Assembly (NCBI GenBank): GCA_009929215.1
Contig: SAAX01000016.1
Coordinates: forward strand, 1-45,799
Length of the DNA: 45,799 nucleotides
Direction of reading: 5' to 3'
Source: Deltaproteobacteria bacterium
GTDB lineage: Bacteria > Desulfobacterota > Desulfovibrionia > Desulfovibrionales > Desulfovibrionaceae
Positions 15,738-25,122 of this stretch are shown here, in pieces (within the stretch, counting starts at the first letter, position 1; every line of letters begins with the position of its first letter). Position numbers and translations under genes: made by a program. The notes beneath the pieces were generated by a model. It was not told the origin of the DNA. It saw only the letters and a program-made list of their open reading frames with translations, and made no database searches.

Positions 15738-16180
15738 AAGGCAAGCGTATCCTTTAAAAAATGTGTAGCACTGTGGCCGATTACATAGGGTCGGTCATCT
15801 CGCCACCGAAAGAATTACTGAAGAAAGAAGAGCTAAACATGGCACTGTTGCGGTGTGAACAAAAAGGCTTTTTCCCCGCCATAAACGGGCATCTTGTAAT
15901 ATATAGATACAATCATGAAGAAAGTCAATACAACATAGTTTTTTAGTATGGTTTAAAAATACTAATACATAAATTACAGCTAATTGTAATTTTAAAAACA
16001 GGGCAGACCCGCTCCCCGCACGTGTAGATCATTTTAATGACGAACTAAAAAGCGTGCTGATCATTTTTCTCCACGCAAAAAGACATAACCGCGCAAGACA
16101 AGTTCACGCTTGCGGGTAAACAAGTGAAGAATGGCTGCGGGCTTACAGCCCCACTGCCATTGTTGGACAACACATCACTA
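15738..16180. other. AT-rich gap upstream of hflK
   Basis: No gene supported. The sequence from about 15890 to 16080 is very AT-rich and should contain the hflK promoter. A direct repeat of GATCATTTT (16027-16035 and 16058-16066) and a CGCAAG/CTTGCG hairpin (about 16092-16115) are visible. The plus-strand frame at 15761-15946 has no recognisable family or ribosome site. Confidence 0.4.
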
Positions 16181-16438
16181 CTAATAAGCCAGCGAAACAG
16201 CGGTATTTTTATCCATGGTTACGCTAGGGCTACGCAGCACTGCACCCGCCAGGGGCACGACCCGCACAGCGCTTACAACGTCTGCACGTACATCAAAACC
16301 GGGGGTGTAGGCAAGCTCCCCGCTGTTACCCAGGCTTTCACCACGCCAAAGCGTGACGGCAAAAAACAGCGCGCAACACAGCAGCGCGGCGCTCAAAGCC
16401 ATATAGGGAACCGACTTGACGCGATTCTGGCTGTTCAT
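16181..16438 (-). CDS. Small single-pass membrane protein, unknown
   Basis: 85 residues. ATG 16438 is fixed by AAGGAG six bases upstream, although the frame is open 15 codons higher. One membrane segment (residues about 11-33, PYMALSAALLCCALFFAVTLW) is followed by a soluble, probably periplasmic tail with a repetitive hydrophobic pattern (VRADVVSAVRVVPLAGAVL). A GCGGCA/TGCCGC hairpin (16450-16455/16461-16466) sits right before the ribosome site and could mask it. It follows the TPR-like gene on the same strand by about 70 bases. I recognise no family. Confidence 0.65.
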   Translation of the reverse strand: MNSQNRVKSVPYMALSAALLCCALFFAVTLWRGESLGNSGELAYTPGFDVRADVVSAVRVVPLAGAVLRSPSVTMDKNTAVSLAY

Positions 16439-16508
16439 GACGACTCCTTGCGGCAGCTTTTGCCGCCGCCAAGTTTTCGTCAATTAATGCAAAAATCGCG
16501 CCTAATAT

Positions 16509-17087
16509 CTACTGACGCAGGCGGGTGCACTCCTCAATAATGCGCGTAAGTTCTGCATCATTGGGCAACTCCTTAAGCCCGTTACGGGCATGCCCCATGG
16601 CGCGCACATATTCGCCAGCGTCCATCATGGCTCTGGCCATCATACCAAAAATGGCCTTTTCGTCCTTGTAGTGCTTGAGTGCTTCCACAAAGCAGGCGTC
16701 TGCCTCTGTGGGCTTGCCTGCGGACAAAAACTTTTTTCCGTCGCTAAAGCAATGGTCGAGGCTGAGCTTGCGTTGCAGGGCAGACTGATATTCTTCTTCC
16801 TTTTCCTGCCCTTTGAGCGTGCGGTATACCTGCGAAAGCTGCTGCAACACCTCTTTTTCCGCACCCGGCGCATAGGCAAGCGCCGGAACCCCAGCTGCCT
16901 TCAGATCCGGGTCGGCTGCAAGTTCGGCAAAAGCCGTGCGAAAATCGCCGCGCAAATCCAGCGGCGCGCTCTGCCCGCCCAGTTCTTTAAGGGCTGAAAT
17001 GGTCAAAAACAGCGCTCTTTCCGTATCGTGACGCGAGCAGCAGGCCTTGGCCCGGCCCAGATCTTCCCTGATTTTGCGTGCGTTCAT
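16509..17087 (-). CDS. TPR-like helical protein of unknown function
   Basis: 192 residues, largely alpha-helical and rich in Ala, Leu, Lys and Glu. The second half looks like tetratricopeptide repeats: FSDGKKFLSAGKPTEADACFVEALKHYKDEKAIFGMMARAMMDAGEYVRAMGHARNGLKELPNDAELTRIIEEC has the A-G-Y/A-F spacing of two repeats. The first half contains KACCSRHDTERALFLTISALKEL, resembling another helical pair. The ATG overlaps the stop of the upstream glycosyltransferase (TAATG), so translation is coupled; a scaffolding or chaperone role for that enzyme is an inference. A longer frame upstream is the antisense-like shadow of the transferase. Confidence 0.8.
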   Translation of the reverse strand: MNARKIREDLGRAKACCSRHDTERALFLTISALKELGGQSAPLDLRGDFRTAFAELAADPDLKAAGVPALAYAPGAEKEVLQQLSQVYRTLKGQEKEEEYQSALQRKLSLDHCFSDGKKFLSAGKPTEADACFVEALKHYKDEKAIFGMMARAMMDAGEYVRAMGHARNGLKELPNDAELTRIIEECTRLRQ

Positions 17088-18109
17088 TATAGCCCCTGAG
17101 TATTTTTTGCAGCCTGGGCATGCCGTGCAAGCACCTGCCGCATGGATTCTGCCGTGTCTGCATCCATTTGATAAGACATGATATGATCTCTGAAACGATT
17201 GTTCAGCCCGGCCGCCACATGGGCCAAATCGCGCTGAAACTCCTTGTATTCCCGCCTCTCCACCAGCCGCACCCGGCCCTGGCTGTCCACATCGTCCACA
17301 ACATAACGCCGCATGGGAGCCAGCGACCGCAGACCAGAATTGTAGAGAATCTTGTTCATAAACAGTTTGCCCATGCACAGATTGTCTCTGATGACGAGCT
17401 CCCTGTGCAGCCTGCGCTTGTCTATGCCGCGCGCCGCGTAGGTCTGGCGGGCGTCGTCGTCTTCCCTGATATTTTCAAAATATTCCGGCCCCAGATAATA
17501 ATACTGCGGCAGGCCCGCAGCCTGCATGCGCAAGCCATAATCGCCGTCTTCGCCGCCGTAGAGACCGTATTCTTCGTTCCACAAGCCCAGCTTTTCCGCC
17601 ACAGCCTGCGGCACAAGCACGGCCTGACCGGGCAGATTGCCCACGCACAGGCCCAACTCGCCGTGCGGGGTCTGCTGGCAACCGGGGGTTTTGCGCAGCA
17701 TTTCGCGGTTAAACGCGCCGCCAAGGTTCGAGAGCGGTTGCCCGTGGCTCCACAGGGCCAGCAGATCGCGCAGCCAGTGCCGCCGCATCATGGCAGTATC
17801 GTTATCAAGCTTCATGTACAGCGGCGCGGGCACAAGCTCCCAGCCCACGTTGGCCGCACAGGCCACGCCCATGTTACGCGGCAGCAAAAAAAGATTGTCT
17901 ATGACCCCCTCGCCGCGCAGACGCAGCAGGGTTTTTACCAACTCCGGCTCGCTGCCGTTGTCCACCACGGTGATCTGAAACGGAACCTCGCGTGAGGTTT
18001 GGGCCAGCGCACGGACGGCGCTTTCTGTGGCTGCGGGCCTGTTAAAAACAGGAATGGTCACGTTGCAGAGCGGCCCCGCAAGGCTCGCCCCGGTGCTGGG
18101 CTCGTGCAT
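17087..18109 (-). CDS. Family 2 glycosyltransferase
   Basis: 340 residues. GT-A fold enzyme that transfers a sugar from a nucleotide donor, probably to a surface polysaccharide. VTIPVFNRPAATESAVRAL and ITVVDNGSEPE are the family 2 opening. PRNMGVACAANVGWELV follows, then the DXD-like metal site in MKLDNDTAMM near residue 118. YGLYGGEDGDYGLRMQAAGL matches the acceptor/ED motif. ATG 18109 has GGAG before it; a TTG at 18160 is less likely. It is divergent from another glycosyltransferase (18285) and coupled to a TPR-like gene, forming a small glycosylation cluster. Confidence 0.88.
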   Translation of the reverse strand: MHEPSTGASLAGPLCNVTIPVFNRPAATESAVRALAQTSREVPFQITVVDNGSEPELVKTLLRLRGEGVIDNLFLLPRNMGVACAANVGWELVPAPLYMKLDNDTAMMRRHWLRDLLALWSHGQPLSNLGGAFNREMLRKTPGCQQTPHGELGLCVGNLPGQAVLVPQAVAEKLGLWNEEYGLYGGEDGDYGLRMQAAGLPQYYYLGPEYFENIREDDDARQTYAARGIDKRRLHRELVIRDNLCMGKLFMNKILYNSGLRSLAPMRRYVVDDVDSQGRVRLVERREYKEFQRDLAHVAAGLNNRFRDHIMSYQMDADTAESMRQVLARHAQAAKNTQGL

Positions 18110-18284
18110 GTGTGCTCCGCTGGCGCAGCTGCGCCCGCCGTCTGCCTTGGCAGCCGACAATATGGACGATGGTAGAGAACAGGCCCGCAGCCGTCAAGAC
18201 AGGTAATTGACGCTCACGCCCGGCGTTGGTAGGCTTGCCGCCGCAAAGCCGCCGCCAATTCTGCGGCAGGCGCAAAGGAGAACC

Positions 18285-19367
18285 ATGGCGCGCGTACTAT
18301 ACGGTATTCACGGCACAGGCCACGGGCACGCCATGCGCGGTCTGACCATTGCCCGTCGCCTTTCACGGCACGAATTTCTTTTTGTGGCAGACGACGACGC
18401 GCCCAAGATTCTTGAGCCGGAATTTCCCGTGCGCCGCCTGCCCAATCTGGGCACGGTGTTCAAAGACTACAAGGTGGACATGGCGGCAACCATTGGCCGC
18501 GCCCTTCCCCTGTTGTGGCACAGGCAGCGTTATATCGATCAGGTTTCTCGCCTGATCGACGAATTCAAGCCCGATGTCTGCATGACCGACCTTGAATACT
18601 TTGTTCCGCGCGCGGCAGAAAAGGCGGGCATACCCTGCCTTACCCTCGACCACCAGCACATCATCACCTGCTGCCAGCACAACCTGCCGCCCAACATGTG
18701 GTGGGATACCTTTGTGCAGGGCCTTACCCCGCGCTATCTTTTCAGGCCCACGCCAGAAAACCTGATCATTTCCTTTTACGCGCCGCCGGTGCTGCCCCAG
18801 TACAAGGCGCGCGTGGCCCCGCCCATTCTGCGCGACAGCGTGCTTGCCCTCAACCCGCGTGACGACGGGCATGTGCTTGTGTACCAGAGCAATTCAACCC
18901 ACCGCAAACTTGTGGACTTTTTGCGCGCCGCCACGCGCAAGACCTGCTATGTTTTTGGCTATGACCGCACCGAAGGGCAGGAAGACAACGTGGTCTTTAT
19001 GCGCAAGAGCGAAGAAGGCTTTTTGCGGCTGCTCGAAGGTTGCTCCTACGTTGTTCAGGGCGGCGGGCACACCCTCATGGGCGAGGCCCTGCACCTGGGC
19101 AAGCCCATTCTTACCCTGCCCCTCAAGGCCATGGTGGAACAGCGCTTCAACGCCCTGTACATAGAGCGCTTGAACTACGGCATGCAGGCCGACATGCTCA
19201 CCCTTGAGCCAGAGTTGCTGCAAAAGTTCGAGGCCAACCTGCCCGCCTACAAGGCCGCCATTGCCGCTGGCAACTTCTGCGGCAACGAAACCGTTTTTGG
19301 CCTTGTGGACCACTTTATCCGCAACGGTTCTCTGCCTGTACACGGCAACCCCGCCGTGCAGGAGTAA
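18285..19367 (+). CDS. GT28/MurG-like glycosyltransferase
   Basis: 360 residues. GT-B fold. The N-terminal glycine loop is YGIHGTGHGHAMRGLTIARRL, the membrane-association/acceptor loop typical of MurG-like enzymes and of the MJ1255-type family. The C-terminal donor-binding segment is VVQGGGHTLMGEALHLGKPILTLPL near residue 265. The substrate is unknown; it is likely a lipid- or polysaccharide-linked sugar. AAAGGAG sits four bases before ATG 18285; the upstream 26 codons of open frame lack a ribosome site. A strong terminator follows, so it is a single-gene unit sharing the divergent region with the family 2 enzyme. Confidence 0.85.
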   Translation: MARVLYGIHGTGHGHAMRGLTIARRLSRHEFLFVADDDAPKILEPEFPVRRLPNLGTVFKDYKVDMAATIGRALPLLWHRQRYIDQVSRLIDEFKPDVCMTDLEYFVPRAAEKAGIPCLTLDHQHIITCCQHNLPPNMWWDTFVQGLTPRYLFRPTPENLIISFYAPPVLPQYKARVAPPILRDSVLALNPRDDGHVLVYQSNSTHRKLVDFLRAATRKTCYVFGYDRTEGQEDNVVFMRKSEEGFLRLLEGCSYVVQGGGHTLMGEALHLGKPILTLPLKAMVEQRFNALYIERLNYGMQADMLTLEPELLQKFEANLPAYKAAIAAGNFCGNETVFGLVDHFIRNGSLPVHGNPAVQE

Positions 19368-19402
19368 ACACAAAAATTTGCGCATATTGTGCTTTTACAC
19401 TG

Positions 19403-19442
19403 CAAGGGGCTGGTCATCTCACACACGATGGCCAGCCCCTTG
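19403..19442 (+). terminator. Long terminator hairpin after the GT28-like gene
   Basis: CAAGGGGCTGGTCATC (19403-19418) pairs with GATGGCCAGCCCCTTG (19427-19442), one mismatch in 16. Only a short TTTT follows a few bases later, so termination may be partly factor-dependent. Confidence 0.65.
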
Positions 19443-19505
19443 TGGCGTTTTGCATGGGCAAGCTACGCCGCAGGGTATGGCAGGCATCATAATTGGGCGC
19501 TGCGC

Positions 19506-19534
19506 TTGTCATTTATATTGAAAAAGTCTAGATT
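19506..19534 (+). promoter_or_regulatory. Candidate promoter of the nuclease/ATPase operon
   Basis: TTGTCA (19506-19511), 17 bases, then TAGATT (19529-19534): five and four matches to the sigma-70 consensus. It is located about 40 bases before the start codon at 19577 and after the preceding terminator. Confidence 0.45.
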
Positions 19535-19576
19535 TCAGCGATATTTTTTCCTCAAATCCATAAAAGAGGCTTTCGC

Positions 19577-20857
19577 ATGGACGGCATCCGCTATATTCAC
19601 GCCGCCGATCTGCATCTGGACACGCCGTTTCAGGGTCTTTCCCGCTCGGCGTCACAGGGCGCACATTTGGCGCGTCTGCTGCAAGAGGCCACATTCAAGG
19701 CCATGGAACGCCTTTTCCGGCTGTGTGAATCAGACAAGCCGGATTTTCTCATTCTTGCAGGCGATATCTATAATGAGGAAAACCACAGTGTAAAAGCCCA
19801 GCTCAAGCTGTGCGACGGCTGCCGCCGCCTGCGCGATGCCGGGGTGCGGGTTTTTCTGGCCCACGGCAACCACGATCCGCTTTCTTCGCGCCTTGCTGCC
19901 GTTCAGTGGCCAGGCAACGTGACCATTTTTGGGCCGGAAGCCGAGAGCCACACCATTGAAAAAAATGGTCAGGTGGTGGCCGTGGTGCACGGCATCAGCC
20001 ACGAAAAAATCAAGGAAGGCCGCAATCTTGCCCGCATGTTCCGGCGCAGCCAGCAGCAGTGCTTTCAGCTGGGCGTGCTGCACTGCACCGTTGAGGGGCA
20101 GAGCAAGACTGACCGCTACGCCCCCTGCTCGCTGGACGACCTCAAGAACGCCGGGCTCGACGCCTGGGCCCTGGGCCATGTGCACGAACGGGCAACCTTA
20201 AGCGCAACGCCCTTTGTGGCATACAGCGGCAATGCGCAGGGCCTGCACATCAACGAGCCCGGCCCGCGCGGCTGCCTGCGCGTTACGGCCAGCCCGCAGG
20301 CGGACGGCACCTTTGCCTGCCGCGAAGATTTTGTGCGTCTGGGGCCTGTGCAGTGGGCCAAGGTACAGGTTGATCTGGACGACGTGGCCGACCTCAACGA
20401 GGTGGAGCGCCGCATGACCACCGCCCTTGAACAGGCCGCAGAATCCACCGACCCCGGCTGCGATGCCCTGATCACCCGCGTTGTTTTGCGTGGCCGCACC
20501 CCCCTAGATGCCGCCCTGCGCGACACCGTCAATCAGGAAGACCTGGCCGAAAGGCTGGCCCACCTGCAAACCGCCACCCCCAGTGTCTGGCTCAAGGACA
20601 TGCTGGCCGAAACCAGCCCCGCCATTGACCGCGCGCAGTATTTGCAGCGCGAAGATCTGCTGGGCGAGGCCCTGCGCCTGGCCGACCGCATGGCCCAGGG
20701 CGGCGAAACCCTGCACGATGTGGCCGCCCCCGCCCTCAAGCAGCTGTATGAACACGGGCAGTTGCGCCACATTCTCACCCAACCCGACGATGAGCGCATG
20801 CGAGCCCTGCTCGAAGAGGCCGAACGCCTGTGCACCGATCTTCTGGAGGCCCGCTGA
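19577..20857 (+). CDS. SbcD/YhaO-like metallophosphoesterase nuclease
   Basis: 426 residues. Calcineurin-like phosphoesterase of the Mre11/SbcD branch, expected to cut DNA ends with the ATPase encoded next. Metal-binding motifs appear in order: D-x-H in IHAADLHLDTPF, GD in LILAGDIYNEENH (the family often has GDxxD; here N replaces the last Asp), GNHD in FLAHGNHDPLS, H in GVLHCTVEG and GHVH in WALGHVHERA. The C-terminal 190 residues are a helical cap. AGAGG precedes ATG 19577. The stop overlaps the next ATG (TGATG), which is strong translational coupling. The length and partner fit the YhaO/YhaN pair better than classical SbcD/SbcC. Confidence 0.9.
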   Translation: MDGIRYIHAADLHLDTPFQGLSRSASQGAHLARLLQEATFKAMERLFRLCESDKPDFLILAGDIYNEENHSVKAQLKLCDGCRRLRDAGVRVFLAHGNHDPLSSRLAAVQWPGNVTIFGPEAESHTIEKNGQVVAVVHGISHEKIKEGRNLARMFRRSQQQCFQLGVLHCTVEGQSKTDRYAPCSLDDLKNAGLDAWALGHVHERATLSATPFVAYSGNAQGLHINEPGPRGCLRVTASPQADGTFACREDFVRLGPVQWAKVQVDLDDVADLNEVERRMTTALEQAAESTDPGCDALITRVVLRGRTPLDAALRDTVNQEDLAERLAHLQTATPSVWLKDMLAETSPAIDRAQYLQREDLLGEALRLADRMAQGGETLHDVAAPALKQLYEHGQLRHILTQPDDERMRALLEEAERLCTDLLEAR

Positions 20858-23800
20858 TGTATATCCAGTCCTTCCACATGGACGGTTTCGGCATTTTTTC
20901 GGACGTGAGTGTTGAAAATCTGTCGCCGGGGCTTTCCATCTTTTTGGGCGAAAACGAAGCGGGCAAATCCACCTGCCTGGAATTTCTGCGCACCATGCTC
21001 ATTGGCTATCCCGACCCGCGCAACAAGGAATACAAGCGTATTCCCGGCCCCCTGCGCGGCGGCCAGCCCGGCGGCAGCATGGATCTGTATGCTGAAGATC
21101 GCGGTCTGCTGCGCCTTACCCGGCGGCCCGGCAGCAACGGCGGCGTGCTCACCCTCACCGATGCCCAGGGCAAACCGTTGGAGCCAGACATGCTGCGCCA
21201 GATGCTCTCTGGCGTGAGCCGCGATGTGTACCGCAATGTTTTCGGCTTCAGCCTTACCGAGCTGGAAGACCTCAACAGCCTCACCGACGAGGGTGTGCGC
21301 AATGCCCTGTACGGCGCCAGCTTTGGGCCGGGGCTGCGTTCTCCGGGCGAGGCGCTCAAGCTGCTGGACAAACAGGCCGACGAAATTTTCAAAAGCGGCG
21401 GCAGCAAGCCCAGCCTCAATGCCGCCCTGCGCCAGCTTGCCGAGCTGCGCCAGCGCAAGGCCCTGCTTGAACAGGAATGCGCGGGCTACGACAGCATGGC
21501 CATGGACCTTGCCGAAAAACGCGAGGCCCTCACCAGTCTGCGCCACCGCAAGGTGCAGCTTGAAGAAGAACGCCGCGTGCTCGAGCGCCGTCTTGGCGTC
21601 TGGTTGCAGTGGAACGAATGGCGCATGGCCGGTGCGCGCCTTGAGCGCCTCAACCCAATCAGCGCGTCCTTTCCTGAAAACGGCAAGGAGCGGCTGGCCC
21701 GCGCACAGGAAGCCCGCGAAGGCTGCGAACGCCAGTGGGCCGCGCAGATGGAAAAACTCAGCCGTCTGCGCCAGCGCCGCGACTCCATTGAAATCAACCG
21801 ACCGCTGCTGGATGCCCTGCCCGCCCTGCGCCGCATGGCCGAACGCAAAAGCGGTTTTCGTCAGGCACTGGGAGCCCTGCCCGCGCAGGAAGAAGCCCTG
21901 CTGCGCGCGCAGGAAGACCTGAGCCGCGAGCTTTCGCGTCTGGGGCCAGACTGGACATGCGACCGCATCCGCACCACCGACCGCTCGCTCTTTGCCCGCG
22001 AAGATCTGGAACGTCAGGGCAGGGAAATGCGCACGGCGGCATCTGCCCATCAGGCAGCCGTGGACAGCCTGACCCAGGGCAACCGCGAGGTAGAAAGCGC
22101 AGAGCGCGAAGTTGCCACCAATACGGCGGCCCTTGATCTGCTGCCCGCACCGCCAGCCGCGCTGGACGACGACGCACGCGACAGCCTGCGCCAGGCCCTT
22201 GCCCGGCAGGAAGAAGCCCGCCGCCAGCGGCCCCTGCGCCAGCGCGCCGTGCAGGAGGCAAAAACCACATTTTCACGGGCATTCAATCCCCTGCGGCTGG
22301 TTGTGAACGGCCCCGCCGACAGCAGCCAGGCCGAAGGCCTGCTCGATTCCCTGCTTGCCCGGCAGGAGGAAGCCCTTGTCCTTGCCGCAGAGGTGCAGGA
22401 AAAAATGCACCAGTGCGACGATGCCGCGCAAGAGGTGCGACAGGCCGAGGAACAGGTGGCTGCGGTCAAGGCCCGCACCGAGGCCCTGCGCGAAGAGCAG
22501 CGCCACGCCAACGGCCCCAGCCGCGAAGACCTGGACGGTCAAACCCTTGCCCTGCGCAAGCTGCGCGCCCTTTCGGCCACTTTGGTCACCGAGCGCGAAC
22601 GGCTGGACGAGCTCAACACCCGCATTGCCAACGAGCCGCCCGTTTCGCGGGTAAAAAACATTCCCCTGCTGGTGCTGGGCCTTGCGTTCTTTTTGGGTGG
22701 GGCCGCCATGCTGCTGGCCTACTGGCGCATGGGCATCACCAGCATCAGCCTTTCACCGGGGCTTGATCTGCCCGTGAACCTGTGGTCTGGCTACCTCATG
22801 CTGCTCTGCGGCGTGGGTTTTCTGGCGGGCGGCGTACCCCACAACGGGCCCGAGGCCAAACGCCGCAAGCAGGAACAGGCTCAGCTGCTCGGCAGGCGCG
22901 ATGCCTGCGCCGCCCATGTTGCGGAACTGGACGAACAGGCCAGCCAGCTTTGCGCTGCGGCGGGCGTGCAGAGTATGGATCTTATAACGCTTGAAGCGCG
23001 CGAAGTGCTGCTTGAACACGAGCGCGAACAGTGCTTTGAAGAAGAACGCGCCCGCAAGGACATGGACGAGCTCAAGCACGCCATGGATCTGGCCCGCACC
23101 GAGGTGAGCAAGCGTCAGGCAGTGCGTGCCGAGGTAGAAGGCATTGTGCAGCAGACCCGCCGCCGTTGGCACGAATTTATGTTGGCCCTGCATGTGGCCA
23201 ATGTTCCCTCGCCAGAAGGCGCTTCGGCCTTTTTTGCCCGCGCAGAAGCCGCCCGTCTTGCCTTTGGCGCTGTGGCGGCAGCAGAGGGCGAGCTGCGCTC
23301 TCTCGACGACGATCTGCACCAGACAGAAGCCCGCATGCGCCTTGTGCCCGCCGTGGCCGAGCGCCTGCCCGCCAATGCAGATTCCGACACCCTGGCCGAG
23401 GCCGTGCGTCAGGTGCTTGAGTCGTGCCGCGAGGCCGACGCTGCCCGCGAGCTGCGCATCAAGGCCGAGGCCGCACTGCAAAATTCGCAGAGTGAGCTGC
23501 AACGCGCCCGCACCCGTCAGGCAGAGGCCAGCGCAGAGTTGCGCGTGGCGCAGGAAAGGCTCAACGAGGCCCGCAGCCAGTGGACCGCCTGCCTGCAAGA
23601 CCTTGGGCTTGGCACAGACCTTGACCCCGAAACCGTGCGTGAAGCCCTCAAGTACATGGAAAACTGTCTGGCAGCCGAGGCCGCCGTGCAACGCGCCCAG
23701 TCGCAGCTCAATCAGAGCCGCACAGAACTGAGCGCCCTGCGCGATCCTTTGCAGGCACTGCTGGCCCAGCTTGGCTTTGCCCTGCTGCACAATGCGGACA

Positions 23801-24834
23801 ACCAGCCAGACTGGCTGCTGAGCCTCGACGCCGCGCTGGAATCGGCAGAGGCCATGGCGCAGGCCCACAACCACCGCAGCAGCCTCGACAACGAAGTGAC
23901 GGAGATGGAAGACGAAGCCCGCGCCGCAGAGGCCGCCCTTGAAAGCGCGCGTGGTGCGGAACGCTCACTGCTTGCCATGGCCGGTGCGCACGATGCCGAG
24001 GAATTTTTGCGTCAGGCTGCCCTGCACGAGGAACTGCGCACCCTCACCCTGCGGCGGCAGGATCTGGAAGACGCCCTGCGGCTGGCGGCAGACAAAACCC
24101 CCTTGCAGGAATTTATCGATTCCTTTGGCCACGAAGATCAGGAAAGTCAGGAGCGCCGCAACGCCGCCATTGGCGAAGAGCTCACCGCCATACAGGAGCA
24201 GGAAGAAAACCTTGTCAAAAAAGTGGCCGATCTGGGCAACAAGGTGGACGCGCTCTCGCGCACCGACGAGCTCTCGCAGCTGTTGCAGCAAGAGGCCGCC
24301 CTTGTGGAAGACATGGAGCGCATGGCCTTTGCCTGGAGCCGCATATCCCTTGCCAGAAGCATACTTGAAACTGCCAAGCGCACCTTTGAGCAGGAACGCC
24401 AGCCAGAAGTCATACGCCTTGCTTCCAGCATCTTTACCCGCATAACAGGCCAGCGCTGGCGCGGCATCAATGCCTCGCTGGAAGACGCCAGCCTTGCCAT
24501 ACTGCCCGCGCAGGGCGAGCCCATGCAGCCCGAAAACCTCAGCCGTGGGGCGCGCGAACAGGCCTATCTGGCCCTGCGGCTTGCCTACATCAAAAACCAC
24601 GCCCTGCACGCAGCGCCCCTGCCCGTCATCATGGACGAAGTGCTGGTCAACTTTGACCCGCAGCGGGCCGAGCGCACAGCGCGCGCCTTTGTGGAACTGA
24701 CCGGCGGCGGCCAGGGCAAGGCCCACCAGCTGCTCTACTTTACCTGCCAGCCGCACATGGCCGAGCTGCTACGCAAGGCAGAGCCGCAGGCCGCCCTGTT
24801 CCATGTAAAAGACGGCAGCATCAAGGCCGCATAG
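20857..24834 (+). CDS. SbcC/YhaN-like AAA ATPase with coiled coils
   Basis: 1325 residues. Split ABC-type ATPase of the Rad50/SbcC kind: Walker A at 31-39 (GENEAGKST) in LSIFLGENEAGKSTCLEFLRTMLIG, and at the far end the signature LSRGAREQAYLALRLAY (about 1228) and Walker B LPVIMDEVLVNFD (about 1258-1268). Between lie about 1100 residues of heptad-rich, Glu/Arg/Ala-rich coiled coil. No CxxC zinc hook is seen. Instead two hydrophobic segments (about 602-622 and 641-660) sit near the middle, which suggests membrane attachment as proposed for YhaN-like proteins. ATG 20857 overlaps the nuclease stop. A strong terminator follows the gene. Probable role: DNA-end processing or repair with its partner. 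Confidence 0.9.
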   Translation: MYIQSFHMDGFGIFSDVSVENLSPGLSIFLGENEAGKSTCLEFLRTMLIGYPDPRNKEYKRIPGPLRGGQPGGSMDLYAEDRGLLRLTRRPGSNGGVLTLTDAQGKPLEPDMLRQMLSGVSRDVYRNVFGFSLTELEDLNSLTDEGVRNALYGASFGPGLRSPGEALKLLDKQADEIFKSGGSKPSLNAALRQLAELRQRKALLEQECAGYDSMAMDLAEKREALTSLRHRKVQLEEERRVLERRLGVWLQWNEWRMAGARLERLNPISASFPENGKERLARAQEAREGCERQWAAQMEKLSRLRQRRDSIEINRPLLDALPALRRMAERKSGFRQALGALPAQEEALLRAQEDLSRELSRLGPDWTCDRIRTTDRSLFAREDLERQGREMRTAASAHQAAVDSLTQGNREVESAEREVATNTAALDLLPAPPAALDDDARDSLRQALARQEEARRQRPLRQRAVQEAKTTFSRAFNPLRLVVNGPADSSQAEGLLDSLLARQEEALVLAAEVQEKMHQCDDAAQEVRQAEEQVAAVKARTEALREEQRHANGPSREDLDGQTLALRKLRALSATLVTERERLDELNTRIANEPPVSRVKNIPLLVLGLAFFLGGAAMLLAYWRMGITSISLSPGLDLPVNLWSGYLMLLCGVGFLAGGVPHNGPEAKRRKQEQAQLLGRRDACAAHVAELDEQASQLCAAAGVQSMDLITLEAREVLLEHEREQCFEEERARKDMDELKHAMDLARTEVSKRQAVRAEVEGIVQQTRRRWHEFMLALHVANVPSPEGASAFFARAEAARLAFGAVAAAEGELRSLDDDLHQTEARMRLVPAVAERLPANADSDTLAEAVRQVLESCREADAARELRIKAEAALQNSQSELQRARTRQAEASAELRVAQERLNEARSQWTACLQDLGLGTDLDPETVREALKYMENCLAAEAAVQRAQSQLNQSRTELSALRDPLQALLAQLGFALLHNADNQPDWLLSLDAALESAEAMAQAHNHRSSLDNEVTEMEDEARAAEAALESARGAERSLLAMAGAHDAEEFLRQAALHEELRTLTLRRQDLEDALRLAADKTPLQEFIDSFGHEDQESQERRNAAIGEELTAIQEQEENLVKKVADLGNKVDALSRTDELSQLLQQEAALVEDMERMAFAWSRISLARSILETAKRTFEQERQPEVIRLASSIFTRITGQRWRGINASLEDASLAILPAQGEPMQPENLSRGAREQAYLALRLAYIKNHALHAAPLPVIMDEVLVNFDPQRAERTARAFVELTGGGQGKAHQLLYFTCQPHMAELLRKAEPQAALFHVKDGSIKAA

Positions 24835-24861
24835 CGCCAAACCATATACCTTCTGCACACT

Positions 24862-24900
24862 GCGGCGGGCGTTTCACTGAAGCGCCCGCCGCGTTTTTTT
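24862..24900 (+). terminator. Strong intrinsic terminator of the nuclease/ATPase operon
   Basis: GCGGCGGGCG (24862-24871) pairs with CGCCCGCCGC (24883-24892), followed by G and seven T residues. Confidence 0.9.
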
Positions 24901-25036
24901 GCGCAACAGCCTGCAAGCATATACACCTCCCCCCCAGCCATTTGCCCCATAAAGCTCGCTTTAGGCGTACTTTGTTTAGGAATACAAGAATTCATGCGGG
25001 CTTTATTTTTTATTTCAGCATATTGAAAATTGAATT

Positions 25037-25051
25037 TGAAAAGTAATTTCA
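25037..25051 (+). promoter_or_regulatory. Fur-box-like palindrome
   Basis: TGAAAAGTAATTTCA matches a 7-1-7 inverted repeat of the form TGAAAATnATTTTCA at 12 of 14 defined positions. It lies 70 bases before the Cys/His-rich gene. If TTGAAT (25030-25035) and TTTTAT (25053-25058) are the -35 and -10, the site sits in the promoter spacer, the usual place for repression. A perfect TTGACA (25058-25063) also lies nearby. Confidence 0.4.
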
Positions 25052-25122
25052 TTTTTATTGACACAAAGCTCTGCCTGTGCCAGTGTTCCGCCATGCACAT
25101 TCAGCCAAGCGGAGAAAATAAT

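Noticed and set aside
20533-22050. Long minus-strand frame of 505 codons opposite the nuclease/ATPase genes
   Set aside because: It is an antisense shadow created by the high GC and codon bias of the coding strand; it has no ribosome site, domain or family motif.
19577-24834. Anti-phage defence system based on the nuclease/ATPase pair
   Set aside because: The pair matches housekeeping SbcD/SbcC (YhaO/YhaN)-type proteins and no other defence genes, integrase or defence-island markers are adjacent.
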